Assembly: GCA_040752515.1 (NCBI GenBank)
Contig: JBFMGQ010000010.1
Coordinates: forward strand, 41,902 to 105,901
DNA length: 64,000 nucleotides
From: Tenuifilum sp040752515
GTDB lineage: Bacteria; Bacteroidota; Bacteroidia; Bacteroidales; Tenuifilaceae
Direction: 5' to 3'
The notes under the pieces are model-generated. The model did not search any database and was not told the origin of the DNA. It saw only the letters and a program-made list of their open reading frames with translations. The translations under genes and the position numbers were made by a program. Shown piece after piece: positions 9,967 through 18,527 of this stretch. Every line of letters starts with the position of its first letter. Positions within the stretch are counted from its first letter, which is position 1.

Positions 9967-10990
9967 TATATCAATACTAATAGTATATACTGGGGGCACC
10001 ATAGGCATGAAGCAAAACCCCGAAACCGGAGCATTGGCTCCCTTTAACTTTGAACAAATAGAGCAGGAGGTGCCTGAACTTAAAAAGTTTGGCTACAACC
10101 TTACCACCTACTCTTTTGAACCACCAATCGACTCATCCGATATTAACCCCGAGTTTTGGAAAAAACTTGCAGCCCTTATTGGCGAAAACTACAGCAAGTA
10201 CGATGGATTTGTTATACTGCACGGAACCGACACCATGTCGTTTACTGCATCGGCACTTAGTTTTATGCTCGAAGGGCTTTCGAAACCTGTTGTGCTTACC
10301 GGATCACAGCTACCCATTGGCATGCTCCGTACCGATGGGAAAGAAAATCTTATCAGTGCAATCGAAATTGCAGCCTCGCTTCAAAACGGTCAAGCCATGG
10401 TTCCCGAGGTAACTATTTTCTTCGAAAATAGGCTTTATCGCGGGAACAGAACTACTAAACATAATGCCGAGCATTTTAATGCCTTCCGTTCCGATAACTA
10501 CCCTCCACTTGCCGAGGCAGGGATATCAATCAAGTATAACTATCCGTTCATCCATTACCCTACACAGGAACAGCAGCTCATTGTTCACACACGCCTAGAT
10601 AGTTCGATTGCCGTGCTAAAGCTTTTTCCTGGCATATCGGAAAATGTGGTTGAGGCGGTTTTGAACACCAAAGGGGTTAAGGCTGTCATACTCGAGACCT
10701 ACGGCTCGGGAAATGCACCCATGCAGCAATGGTTTTTAAAGAGATTGGGAGATGCTATCAACAATAATATTGTTGTGTTTAACGTTACTCAATGCAAGGC
10801 TGGCGGTGTTGACATGGATAAGTATGAGAATGGCCTCATGCTGAAGCGATTAGGCGTGGTAAGTGGACATGACATAACATTCGAGGCAGCCGTTGCCAAA
10901 TTGATGTTTTTACTGGGTAAGGGGTTTAGTGGCAATGCTCTTGCTAACGAACTAGAAAAATCCATAGCAGGCGAAATAACATTGAAATAG
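9953..10990 (+). CDS. ansA: Type I L-asparaginase
   Basis: Hydrolyses L-asparagine to aspartate and ammonia; no signal peptide is seen, so cytoplasmic. 345 residues. Seen: the first catalytic Thr motif YTGGTIGM near the N-terminus and the second motif VILHGTDTMSFTASAL, plus the GSQLPIGMLRTDG segment typical of AnsA. The frame begins at a TTG at 9944, but the ATG at 9953 inside the end of tatD gives a standard N-terminus and a 14-base overlap, suggesting translational coupling. It ends just upstream of tRNA-Ser with no clear terminator. Confidence 0.94.
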   Translation: MKSGNISILIVYTGGTIGMKQNPETGALAPFNFEQIEQEVPELKKFGYNLTTYSFEPPIDSSDINPEFWKKLAALIGENYSKYDGFVILHGTDTMSFTASALSFMLEGLSKPVVLTGSQLPIGMLRTDGKENLISAIEIAASLQNGQAMVPEVTIFFENRLYRGNRTTKHNAEHFNAFRSDNYPPLAEAGISIKYNYPFIHYPTQEQQLIVHTRLDSSIAVLKLFPGISENVVEAVLNTKGVKAVILETYGSGNAPMQQWFLKRLGDAINNNIVVFNVTQCKAGGVDMDKYENGLMLKRLGVVSGHDITFEAAVAKLMFLLGKGFSGNALANELEKSIAGEITLK

Positions 10991-10992
10991 TC

Positions 10993-11025
10993 ATTGTTTT
11001 TTTCAATATTTTTTTTGTAATTTGC
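10993..11025 (+). promoter_or_regulatory. Possible promoter of tRNA-Ser
   Basis: TAATTTGC at about 11018-11025 resembles the -7 element with one base fewer, preceded by TTG about 21 bases upstream in a T-rich stretch. It would start transcription some 38 bases before the tRNA. Confidence 0.35.
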
Positions 11026-11067
11026 GCCACGTTTTGAGCGTTCTTTATTTGGTATTTTAGTATCTTT

Positions 11068-11155
11068 GGAGAGATGGCCGAGTGGTCTAAGGCGCACGCC
11101 TGGAGAGCGTGTATACGCCAAAAGCGTATCGAGGGTTCGAATCCCTCTCTCTCCG
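11068..11155 (+). tRNA. tRNA-Ser (anticodon GGA)
   Basis: Class II tRNA that reads UCC and UCU. Seen: acceptor GGAGAGA (11068-11074) paired with TCTCTCC (11148-11154), discriminator G; anticodon stem CACGC/GCGTG around loop CTGGAGA with GGA at 11102-11104; a long variable arm (tatacgcc...ggcgtat-like, 11112-11130) as expected for serine; T arm GAGGG-TTCGAAT-CCCTC. The 3' CCA is not encoded. Confidence 0.97.
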
Positions 11156-11231
11156 CAAGCCTTTTAATGTTTAACTAAATTCGAGAACAAACAAAACAAA
11201 CCTTTAGTAATAATTAAACGACAATCAAACC

Positions 11232-12029
11232 ATGAAAAAGCTATTCACACTAGTAGCAGTATTGGGAGTGCTCTCGTTTGGAGCATCAACCTTAGTAAGT
11301 GCACAGGACGAAACTGCAGCTAAACCTGACTCTGCAATGGTTCAGCAGCAAGCAAGTCAGGCTTCTACCCCTGCAGCTCAAGCCGAAGAAGGGCAATCGT
11401 TGCACAAAGTAATTAAACAAAAGTTTATTGAGGGTGGTGCAGGATTTATGGCATCCATTCTTTTAACTTTGATTTTTGGTTTAGCAGTTGTAATTGAGCG
11501 TATTATTTACCTCAACCTTGCAACAACTAACACTAAGAAACTTCTCAAGGACATCGAGGATGCCTTACAAAATGGTGGCGTTGAGGCTGCTAAGGAAGTA
11601 TGCCGCAACACCCGTGGCCCTGTAGCCAGCATTTTCTATCAAGGCCTCGACCGCGTACATGAAGGTATCGAAGTAGTTGAAAAATCAATTGCTACCTACG
11701 GTTCTGTTCAAATGGGTCAACTTGAAAGCGGTTTAACCTGGATTGCACTTTTCATTGCTCTTGCTCCTATGTTAGGGTTTATGGGTACTGTAATCGGTAT
11801 GATTGGTGCATTCGACGCCATCCAGGCTGCTGGCGATATTTCTCCGGCACTCGTAGCAGGTGGTATTAAAATCGCTCTTATCACCACAGTATTCGGTCTT
11901 ATCGTTGCTATTATTCTTCAGATCTTCTACAACTACCTTCTTTCAAAGATCGATGCAATCACCAACGATATGGAAGACGCTTCCATTAGCTTACTCGATT
12001 TACTTGTAAAGTTTAACCTGAAAAACTAG
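11232..12029 (+). CDS. exbB: MotA/TolQ/ExbB proton channel family protein
   Basis: Channel subunit that couples the proton motive force to envelope work, with ExbD partners and usually a TonB-like protein. 265 residues. Seen: an N-terminal cleavable-looking signal (LFTLVAVLGVLSFGASTLVSAQ), a Gln/Ala-rich linker to about residue 60, then three membrane segments at roughly 74-95, 165-190 and 205-232, with the family sequence GLTWIALFIALAPMLGFMGTVIGMIGAF in the second and GGIKIALITTVFGLIVAI in the third. It is first of four collinear genes (spacing 6, 43 and 2 bases). Whether it powers TonB transport, Tol-type functions or another process cannot be told; no tonB lies nearby. Confidence 0.93.
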   Translation: MKKLFTLVAVLGVLSFGASTLVSAQDETAAKPDSAMVQQQASQASTPAAQAEEGQSLHKVIKQKFIEGGAGFMASILLTLIFGLAVVIERIIYLNLATTNTKKLLKDIEDALQNGGVEAAKEVCRNTRGPVASIFYQGLDRVHEGIEVVEKSIATYGSVQMGQLESGLTWIALFIALAPMLGFMGTVIGMIGAFDAIQAAGDISPALVAGGIKIALITTVFGLIVAIILQIFYNYLLSKIDAITNDMEDASISLLDLLVKFNLKN

Positions 12030-12035
12030 TTAATA

Positions 12036-12464
12036 ATGTCCGACACATTAATTTCAAAAATACTGAAAGTGTTGACATGGCTAATGATGGGTGTTTCAGT
12101 AGTGTTGACAGTGCTTTTTTACACTAACAACATTACCGAAGGTCCATTTCTTGTTTGGGCTTATATACTGTTTGCCATTGCTGCATTTTTTGCATTGGCA
12201 TTCCCGGTATACTTCTTCATTTCAAACCCTAAAAAAGCCATCAAAGCACTTGTTGGGATAGGCGCTATGGCAGTTGTGTTGCTAATCGGATATTTACTAT
12301 CTGATGCAACTCCAATTGTTGCGGCTCAGAACATCCCCGACTTTTCTGACCCTATGGTGTTGGTTCTGACTGACACAGGTTTAATTGCAACCTATATACT
12401 CTTTGGTGTATCTTTCCTATTGCTTTTATACACCGGAGCTAGGAGTGCTTTTCGTAAAAAGTAG
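12036..12464 (+). CDS. Small four-helix membrane protein of the ExbB/ExbD operon
   Basis: No family recognised. 142 residues with four hydrophobic segments: about 10-29, 39-60, 71-90 and 114-137, and short polar loops. It begins 6 bases after exbB and is followed by two exbD genes, so it is probably an accessory subunit or assembly factor of the same proton-channel complex. That role is inferred from position only. It has no charged residue inside a helix that would suggest its own proton path. The ATG at 12036 is the only sensible start. Confidence 0.75.
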   Translation: MSDTLISKILKVLTWLMMGVSVVLTVLFYTNNITEGPFLVWAYILFAIAAFFALAFPVYFFISNPKKAIKALVGIGAMAVVLLIGYLLSDATPIVAAQNIPDFSDPMVLVLTDTGLIATYILFGVSFLLLLYTGARSAFRKK

Positions 12465-12507
12465 TAGTATCGGTTATTAGAAACTGGAAACACTAAAAAC
12501 TAATCAA

Positions 12508-13080
12508 ATGCCAAGAAAAGTTCCAGAAATCAACGCAAGTTCTACGGCCGATATAGCATTCCTTCTCTTGAGTTTTTTCCTCATGGTTACTACCATGAAT
12601 GTTGATTCCGGTTTGCCACGCATGTTGCCACCTATGCCTCAGGGTGATCAGAAAACTGATGTTGAGGTTAAGCGCAGAAATATTTTCACTGTGCTTATTA
12701 ACAAGAGCGACAAGTTATTGGTTCGTGGTGAGCCAATGGATGTATCCCTGCTTAAGGAAAAAACCAAAGAATTTATTGTTAACCCCAATAACGATCCGAA
12801 TATGTCCGAAAGCAAGGAGGAGAATATTCCCTTAATCGGACCCTATAAGGTTTCAACGGGGGTTGTATCGTTGCAAAACGACCGTGGAACATCCTATAAG
12901 ATGTACATGATTGTACAAAATGAGCTGGTTGCTGCTTACAATGAGTTGCGCAATGAGTTGTCGATGGCTAAATTCGGCAAACCCTATGCAAAACTCGAAA
13001 AAGATGAGCAGGATGCCATTGCTAAGGCTATTCCACTGAAAATCTCAGAGGCTGAACCTAAAAACGTTGGAGGAAAGTAA
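12508..13080 (+). CDS. exbD: ExbD/TolR family biopolymer transport protein (first copy)
   Basis: Rotor/plug subunit of the ExbB-ExbD proton channel. 190 residues: a short cytoplasmic start, one membrane helix (STADIAFLLLSFFLMVTTM) carrying the conserved proton-carrying Asp near residue 15, and a periplasmic domain. Seen oddity: the periplasmic part is longer than usual for ExbD and ends in a Lys/Glu-rich tail (KFGKPYAKLEKDEQDAIAKA), possibly an added peptidoglycan or partner contact. It is 2 bases from the second exbD, so the two are translationally linked and may form a heteromeric plug. Confidence 0.92.
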   Translation: MPRKVPEINASSTADIAFLLLSFFLMVTTMNVDSGLPRMLPPMPQGDQKTDVEVKRRNIFTVLINKSDKLLVRGEPMDVSLLKEKTKEFIVNPNNDPNMSESKEENIPLIGPYKVSTGVVSLQNDRGTSYKMYMIVQNELVAAYNELRNELSMAKFGKPYAKLEKDEQDAIAKAIPLKISEAEPKNVGGK

Positions 13081-13082
13081 GT

Positions 13083-13553
13083 ATGGCAACATTTTCACGT
13101 AAAGGGAAAGGCGAAATGCCTGCTATTTCTACAGCTTCACTTCCCGATATCGTTTTCATGACACTTTTCTTCTTCATGGTGTCTACTTCTTTCCGCGAAA
13201 CTAGTTTATTGGTTAAGATTAAAGCACCTGAAGCAACTGAAGTGGATAAGCTGAAGAAAAAAACGCTTGTTTCCTACGTTTACATCGGCACACCACTTCC
13301 GGCCTACCAGGCAATTTTTGGTACAGAACCTCGTATTCAGCTCAATGATAGCTTCAAGTCTCTTGATGACATTCGTGACTTCATTGCTTCTGAACGTGAG
13401 GCTCTAGCCGAAGGTGAAAGGCCCTTGCTCACCACTGCTCTTAAAATTGATGAAGATACCCGCATGGGTATTGTTACCGACGTTAAGCAGGAGTTACGTA
13501 AGGCAAGCGCACTAAAGATTACTTACATTTCGAGAAAGAAGGTTAAAAAGTAA
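13083..13553 (+). CDS. exbD: ExbD/TolR family biopolymer transport protein (second copy)
   Basis: 156 residues. Seen: a basic cytoplasmic N-terminus (FSRKGKGEMPAIS), one membrane helix with the conserved Asp (SLPDIVFMTLFFFMVSTS) and a compact periplasmic domain. It differs strongly from the first copy, so this is an old duplication or a heteromeric pair rather than a recent copy. Last gene of the operon, followed by a strong terminator. Confidence 0.92.
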   Translation: MATFSRKGKGEMPAISTASLPDIVFMTLFFFMVSTSFRETSLLVKIKAPEATEVDKLKKKTLVSYVYIGTPLPAYQAIFGTEPRIQLNDSFKSLDDIRDFIASEREALAEGERPLLTTALKIDEDTRMGIVTDVKQELRKASALKITYISRKKVKK

Positions 13554-13573
13554 TTCTTTGTATACTTTTAAAA

Positions 13574-13603
13574 AGAAGGGGGAGTTTTTCCCCCTTTTTT
13601 TTT
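13574..13603 (+). terminator. Terminator of the exbB/exbD operon
   Basis: Stem GGGGGA/TCCCCC (13578-13583 with 13589-13594) followed by nine T; the upstream A-run can extend the stem. Confidence 0.9.
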
Positions 13604-13689
13604 CAACGAAAATTATTCTAAAAATTAAAAGGCATTCCTTTTTTACCGGCATTTCTATCATTCATTCCCATTTCTAAACTTTATTATTG

Positions 13690-13697
13690 TAGTTTTG
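13690..13697 (+). promoter_or_regulatory. -7 element for the alkaline phosphatase gene
   Basis: TAGTTTTG matches TAnnTTTG, 43 bases before the ATG. No PHO-box-like direct repeat is obvious around it. Confidence 0.45.
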
Positions 13698-13740
13698 TTA
13701 TCAAAATAATAGATAAATTGATTTTTTTTAGGAGAATATT

Positions 13741-15144
13741 ATGAAAGCACGAAATTTACTGATTGTTTTACTTGCTGTAATACTTTCATCCTGTGGAATG
13801 CAGGAGCAAAAGGCAAAGTACGTGTTCTTTTTTATTGGCGATGGGATGGGTGTTTCACACCTTACGCTTGCTAAACTTTATGCCGATAGCGTTTTGAACG
13901 ACAGCACAGCAGTGGCATTTACCCGTTTCCCTGTATCCTCGTTTTCTACAACCTATGCACACAATAGGTACATTACCTGTTCAGCCGCTGCAGGCACAGC
14001 ACTATCAACCGGTACTAAGACATCCATTAATACCATAGGTTTAACCTTTGACCGCACCGATACCCTTTACAGTATTGCTAAAAAATTTAAAGAAGCCGGT
14101 CGCAAGGTAGCAATACTAACCAGCGTTAGCATTGATCATGCTACACCCGCAGCATTTTACGCCCACGTTGGTTCACGTGGAAGTTACTACGATATCGCAA
14201 AGCAATTGTTTAAATCCAACTACGATTTCTTTGCTTCAGGCGGGTTTCTTGAGCCCTATGGCTCAAAAGCTGATTCCAATGCGGTAAGTATTTACGAGTT
14301 AGGCAAGCTACAAGGCTATAGGTTCACCTCAACGTTCTCTGGTATCGATTCACTGGTTAAAGCAGGTACAGGTTCAATTATTTACTCGGCTCCGAGTCCT
14401 GCCTCAAGCAGTACCCTGCAGTATGAAATCGATCGTACTGATGCTGATGTTAGCCTAGCCGATATTACCCGAAAAGCCATTGAGGTTGTGGATAATCCCA
14501 ATGGATTTTTCATGATGGTTGAAGGAGGTAAAATCGATTGGGCAGCCCACGATAATGATGCTGCAACGGTTATTCACGATGTGCTTGCTTTTGCCCGTGC
14601 TATTGATGTAGCGCTGGAGTTTTACAAAAAGCACCCCAACGAAACCCTAATTATAGTTACTGCCGACCATGAAACAGGCGGACTCTCCATTGGAAACAGG
14701 GAGAATAAATACGATGTACATATCAATTTACTCAAATACCAAAAGGTATCGAAGGAGCGGTTGCACAAGCTTATTTCGGAATTTAAGGAAAATAACCCTA
14801 AGGCAAAATTTGATGATTTGCTCAAACTTCTTGCCGATAAAACTGGACTCTCAAAGGATATTGAACTATCTGATAGCGACATTAAAATGCTTAAAGAAGC
14901 ATACAATACTGCCTTTAAGAATGTAAAATCTGCCGAAAAAACCACCTATAGCGAAACCGATCCTATTTCTAAAGTGGCCATTCAGCTAATTAACTCAAAG
15001 GCTGCAGTAGGTTGGACATCAGGCTCTCATACCGGCCAACCCGTACCGGTATTTGCCATTGGTAGAGGGCAGGAACTTTTTATACCCTTACTTGACAATA
15101 CAGATATCCCTAAAAATATTCTGCAATCGGCTTTAAATAAGTAA
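13741..15144 (+). CDS. Alkaline phosphatase, PhoA family, lipoprotein
   Basis: Zinc/magnesium phosphomonoesterase acting outside the inner membrane. 467 residues. The signal peptide ends in the lipobox LSSC with Cys18 as the lipidated residue. Seen, with E. coli PhoA equivalents inferred by motif: Asp34 in GDGMG (D51), Ser81 nucleophile (S102), Arg146 (R166), Glu261/Asp266/His270 (E322/D327/H331), Asp309-His310 (D369/H370), His430 (H412). The residue before the nucleophile is Cys80 rather than Asp, and the pair His133/Trp267 replaces the E. coli D153/K328, as in some thermophile and Bacillus enzymes. Monocistronic between its own -7 element and a terminator. Confidence 0.95.
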   Translation: MKARNLLIVLLAVILSSCGMQEQKAKYVFFFIGDGMGVSHLTLAKLYADSVLNDSTAVAFTRFPVSSFSTTYAHNRYITCSAAAGTALSTGTKTSINTIGLTFDRTDTLYSIAKKFKEAGRKVAILTSVSIDHATPAAFYAHVGSRGSYYDIAKQLFKSNYDFFASGGFLEPYGSKADSNAVSIYELGKLQGYRFTSTFSGIDSLVKAGTGSIIYSAPSPASSSTLQYEIDRTDADVSLADITRKAIEVVDNPNGFFMMVEGGKIDWAAHDNDAATVIHDVLAFARAIDVALEFYKKHPNETLIIVTADHETGGLSIGNRENKYDVHINLLKYQKVSKERLHKLISEFKENNPKAKFDDLLKLLADKTGLSKDIELSDSDIKMLKEAYNTAFKNVKSAEKTTYSETDPISKVAIQLINSKAAVGWTSGSHTGQPVPVFAIGRGQELFIPLLDNTDIPKNILQSALNK

Positions 15145-15168
15145 ATCTAAAATACCATTTATTAAATT

Positions 15169-15215
15169 AAGGGTGACTTAAGCAAGTGCTAAGCACCCTT
15201 TCTTCTTTTTTTTTG
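15169..15215 (+). terminator. Terminator of the alkaline phosphatase gene
   Basis: Long hairpin AAGGGTG...CACCCTT (15169-15175 with 15194-15200) with inner pairing CTTA/TAAG and GCA/TGC, then a T-rich tract. Confidence 0.85.
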
Positions 15216-15311
15216 ATTAAAGTTCATTTTTAAATGTTAGCAAGATGTTATTGTTTGATAAACTATAGTTTAAATATGATAGCCGAGCTCTAAAATTTGA
15301 ACAAAAAACTC

Positions 15312-15339
15312 TTGATATTAAAAATTTGCCGTAACTTTA
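15312..15339 (+). promoter_or_regulatory. Probable promoter of the six-gene secreted-protein locus
   Basis: TAACTTTA at 15332-15339 (one mismatch to TAnnTTTG) with TTG at 15312-15314, 17 bases upstream, and the start codon 28 bases downstream. The 220-base spacer here is AT-rich and holds no gene. Confidence 0.4.
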
Positions 15340-15366
15340 TTCAATAACTTTTAATAATTGGATAGT

Positions 15367-17001
15367 ATGAAAAAGGTATATTCACTTTTGGCCTTACTAA
15401 TTAGTGCCAACATTTACGCACAGGATATTCAAAAGGGCAATCGGATTCCCTCAACCTATGACAGGAGTTCAATTACAGTTTTTTACATGAAATTTCCCGG
15501 GGAGAATCACGCCTCTGATATTGAGGCAAAATTCCCAAAGATTAGGTTAACCGATAAGTATTACGACAACAGCCTCGATTACATGGTATTTGATGCACCG
15601 TTCACTCGTGGCGATGCATCGGTTGTGCCAACCAAGGCCATCGAGAGCTTCCTTATGCAGAAGGGAGTCTCAAAGTCAATTGTAAGTAAATGGTACAACC
15701 GTAAGGATGATGGCACCATGGATCTTGACCTCATCTTCGATAGGGGTACATTCAATGCCACCGATGCGCAGTACATTAAAGCCCAGGCTACAAAACGTGG
15801 CGAAAATATACTGAAGGATTACGGGAATCGCCTTATTGAGAAGAGCTACATTCTTGTTCTCGATTACCAAAATGTTCTAAATATGAGGGAAGCCAAGGTT
15901 GAAAAAATGAAGGGATGGAAGGCAACGGTTAACGGATATCTTTACAAGGTAAAATACAACGAAGAAACCCAGAATGCCCTCTACGATTGCTGGATCTATC
16001 CCGAGGATTCACCTGAGGTCCGTAATGAAAAAATAAAGAAATTCCAAGAGCTGAATATTCCAATAGAGTTTGTAACTCAAACCGTTGTATATGTTACTGC
16101 TTCACAGCCAACCGAGGATACTCAGTTAGGAAAATTAATAAAGCAAAAAACCGAGGAACAACTACTTGAGGAGTTAGTCCAAAAAGGTTACGATGAGTCT
16201 TTGTACTTCCTCGAAATGAAGCATGAAGATTTCATGGTTAAAACAACCATTCACCAAGTAAGTCCAATCCGTGCCAAAATTGGCTTAAAGGAAGGCTTAA
16301 AATGCGATAATCGATACTTTGCCTATGAGTATGTGTATAACGAAAAGACCAACAGTGCCGAACCTCGCTTCCGTGGAGTAATTCGTGCAACAAGTAAAAT
16401 AGTTGATAACCGACAGGTTGCCAAAGGCGATATGCCTACCTCGCAGTTTTACCAAACGGCAGGCCGTAAGCTCCGTGAAGGATACCTTATTCGCCAGCAA
16501 AACGACCTTGGTTTAGAGCTGCTGCTTGGTTATGAGGCCGGTGAAGTAGGTGGGGTTTATGGACGAATTGATGCCCGCATGGGACGATATGTTGGCATTA
16601 AAGCCTTGTTTGTTTACGTTGAGGGTGGTGTTCAGGCTAAGGATTATGACATTGGGTTTTCAACTTACGAAGGAATTGCTTTCTTGCACTACGGTGCTGG
16701 TTTAGCCAAGGGATTCATGCTAACGCGTAACCTCGAATTACGTCCCTATATAGGCTTAGGGCAGGAACAAGCCAGCCATTCCGATTTTGATTATGGTTCA
16801 CTGAAAGTTCTTTACCTGAAAGCCGGTGCAAATTTGGCACTAAATTTGAAACATAACATCCAGCTAATGGGAGGTATTGGTTCATACTCGTTTATTGGTA
16901 ATGCCGAAAACGATAATGGTGATACCGGGTTAGTATGGGACGAAATATTCACCGACCGCAAAGGTGCAGCAACAATGTTTGGTATTAAATTTATGTTCTA
17001 A
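15367..17001 (+). CDS. Secreted protein with predicted C-terminal beta-barrel-like region, unknown function
   Basis: No named family recognised with confidence. 544 residues from the ATG at 15367 (the frame runs back to a TTG at 15358, but the ATG gives a clean signal peptide, KKVYSLLALLISANIYAQ). After a region rich in Lys/Asp (residues about 20-240) comes a conserved-looking segment of internal symmetry, and the last 170 residues alternate Gly and aromatic residues (GLELLLGYEAGEVGGVYGRI, GLAKGFMLTRNLELRPYIG) like membrane beta-strands ending in FGIKFMF, suggesting an outer-membrane or barrel-associated protein. It is first in a collinear row of six secreted proteins and so is probably their outer-membrane component; that is inference. 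Confidence 0.75.
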   Translation: MKKVYSLLALLISANIYAQDIQKGNRIPSTYDRSSITVFYMKFPGENHASDIEAKFPKIRLTDKYYDNSLDYMVFDAPFTRGDASVVPTKAIESFLMQKGVSKSIVSKWYNRKDDGTMDLDLIFDRGTFNATDAQYIKAQATKRGENILKDYGNRLIEKSYILVLDYQNVLNMREAKVEKMKGWKATVNGYLYKVKYNEETQNALYDCWIYPEDSPEVRNEKIKKFQELNIPIEFVTQTVVYVTASQPTEDTQLGKLIKQKTEEQLLEELVQKGYDESLYFLEMKHEDFMVKTTIHQVSPIRAKIGLKEGLKCDNRYFAYEYVYNEKTNSAEPRFRGVIRATSKIVDNRQVAKGDMPTSQFYQTAGRKLREGYLIRQQNDLGLELLLGYEAGEVGGVYGRIDARMGRYVGIKALFVYVEGGVQAKDYDIGFSTYEGIAFLHYGAGLAKGFMLTRNLELRPYIGLGQEQASHSDFDYGSLKVLYLKAGANLALNLKHNIQLMGGIGSYSFIGNAENDNGDTGLVWDEIFTDRKGAATMFGIKFMF

Positions 17002-17021
17002 CTTTAAAATAGTATAGGTGT

Positions 17022-17543
17022 ATGAGAAAAGTGTTATTAGGATTTACAGTTGCAGTGCTTGCTATGGTAATGGTATTACCAGCTAATGCACAAACCCGCA
17101 AGGAGCGGAAGATTTTATGGAATAGCCAGTATAACTATGAAATTGAACCTGTTGGTGTTGGACAGGATGGTACAAAAGTGTTTAAGGTTTGGGGTTACGG
17201 CAAGGATGTTGGCGCTGCGGTTATGAACGCAAAGGAAGCCGCGGTGGCTGCATGTATTTTTAAGGGTTTACCCGGAGGTGCAGGCTCGGCTCCAACTCCC
17301 CCCATTTGCTCCCAGCCCAATGCTGAACAAATCCATGCCGACTACTTCGAAAAGTTCTTTGAGGTAGGGGGTAAGTACCTCCAGTACATTGCGGTTACTA
17401 ATGATGCCGATCCCTCTGGCGAGGATAGAATAAAGATGAAGAAGGGCTACAAAGTAGCAATCTACGTTCAGGTTATGTATGATGCCCTTCGTAAACAGCT
17501 CGAAGCCGATGGCATTGCTCGCCGTCTCGATTCCGGATTCTAA
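17022..17543 (+). CDS. Small secreted protein, LPP20/FlgT-like fold suspected
   Basis: 173 residues with a signal peptide (VLLGFTVAVLAMVMVLPANAQ). The mature part has a strand, the helix VGAAVMNAKEAAVAACIFKG and later a YFEKFF/GGKYLQYI segment, the strand-then-Ala-rich-helix pattern of LPP20/FlgT N-terminal domains; the match is by pattern, not by a defined family. It starts 20 bases after the previous gene and is followed 14 bases later by the next, so it is cotranscribed. Three cysteines or fewer are present and it is not a lipoprotein. Confidence 0.7.
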   Translation: MRKVLLGFTVAVLAMVMVLPANAQTRKERKILWNSQYNYEIEPVGVGQDGTKVFKVWGYGKDVGAAVMNAKEAAVAACIFKGLPGGAGSAPTPPICSQPNAEQIHADYFEKFFEVGGKYLQYIAVTNDADPSGEDRIKMKKGYKVAIYVQVMYDALRKQLEADGIARRLDSGF

Positions 17544-17557
17544 TACTTGAAGTAAAT

Positions 17558-18517
17558 ATGAAACGACTACTACTATCAATTTCGTTGCTTGCCCTGGCGG
17601 TTATAGCATTTGCTCAAGCCAAAAAGCCTATAATCATGGTTGTTCCCAGCGACCAGTACTGCATTAGCCGCGGGTACAAAATGGAGTTTAACAACCAGGG
17701 CATGAAGCAGGTTCTTCCTGACTACAAAACAGCGCTGCAAACCGATCCCGATTTACGCTTGGTAATAACCAAAATGGGTCAAATAATGGCCGATAGAGGT
17801 TTCCCTCTTAAGGATCTTGAGCAGGAACTCAAGAATCTTGAGCAGGAACGTGCAGAGGCGTCAATGCTGACTAGCTCATCGAGCGGTTCGGAGATGGCCG
17901 AAAGCCCAATCGATGCTTTAAAGCGTGTTGCTAAGGCCGATATCATTATGGATCTGGACTTTGAGGTTAAACGTCAAGGTCCGCAGAAGTATATAGTTTT
18001 TAACCTGAAAGGGCTCGATGCTTACACAGCCAAGCAGGTTTCCGGGGTTGCCGGTGCAGGTAATCCTTCCACTGCTGCTTCCCCAGAACTCCTCCTTGAG
18101 GAGGCTGTGCTTAGCCACATGGACAACTTCAACGCTGGTCTAATGCGCCATTTTGAAGATATGTTTGCCAATGGGCGTGAGGTTAAGGTTCAAATTAAGG
18201 TTTGGTCAAATTGGGGACAAAACCTTGAATCGGAATTCGGTAGCGATGGCAAAGAACTTTCCGAGTTAATTGAAGACTGGTTTGCCGATAACTGTGTTCA
18301 GGGGCGCTTTAGTCTTTCCGATGCAACCGAAAACTTTATGAAGTTTGAACAAGTGCGTATTCCCATGATGCGTACCGACGATAAAGGCCGACAACGTGCT
18401 GTTGATACCCGTTCATTTGTTAGCGACCTTCGTAAGTACCTCAATGGCTTAGGAGTTCCATCGAAACTTTACCTCAGAGGTTTGGGAGAGGCATGGTTAA
18501 TACTTGGCGAAAAGTAA
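17558..18517 (+). CDS. Secreted DUF6175-like protein
   Basis: 319 residues with a cleavable signal (RLLLSISLLALAVIAFAQ). Seen: KKPIIMVVPSDQYCISRGY at the mature N-terminus, LLxVITKMGQIMADRGFPLKD and a coiled segment LEQELKNLEQERAEASML, which I recognise as the pattern of the Bacteroidota family DUF6175 (recalled from memory, not searched). The VVPSDxxC and ADRGFPLKDLE pattern recalls CsgG/TolB-N type modules that sense or hold a partner protein. The function is unknown. A neighbour at 18528 starts 10 bases after its stop. Confidence 0.72.
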   Translation: MKRLLLSISLLALAVIAFAQAKKPIIMVVPSDQYCISRGYKMEFNNQGMKQVLPDYKTALQTDPDLRLVITKMGQIMADRGFPLKDLEQELKNLEQERAEASMLTSSSSGSEMAESPIDALKRVAKADIIMDLDFEVKRQGPQKYIVFNLKGLDAYTAKQVSGVAGAGNPSTAASPELLLEEAVLSHMDNFNAGLMRHFEDMFANGREVKVQIKVWSNWGQNLESEFGSDGKELSELIEDWFADNCVQGRFSLSDATENFMKFEQVRIPMMRTDDKGRQRAVDTRSFVSDLRKYLNGLGVPSKLYLRGLGEAWLILGEK

Positions 18518-18527
18518 ATCTGATGTC

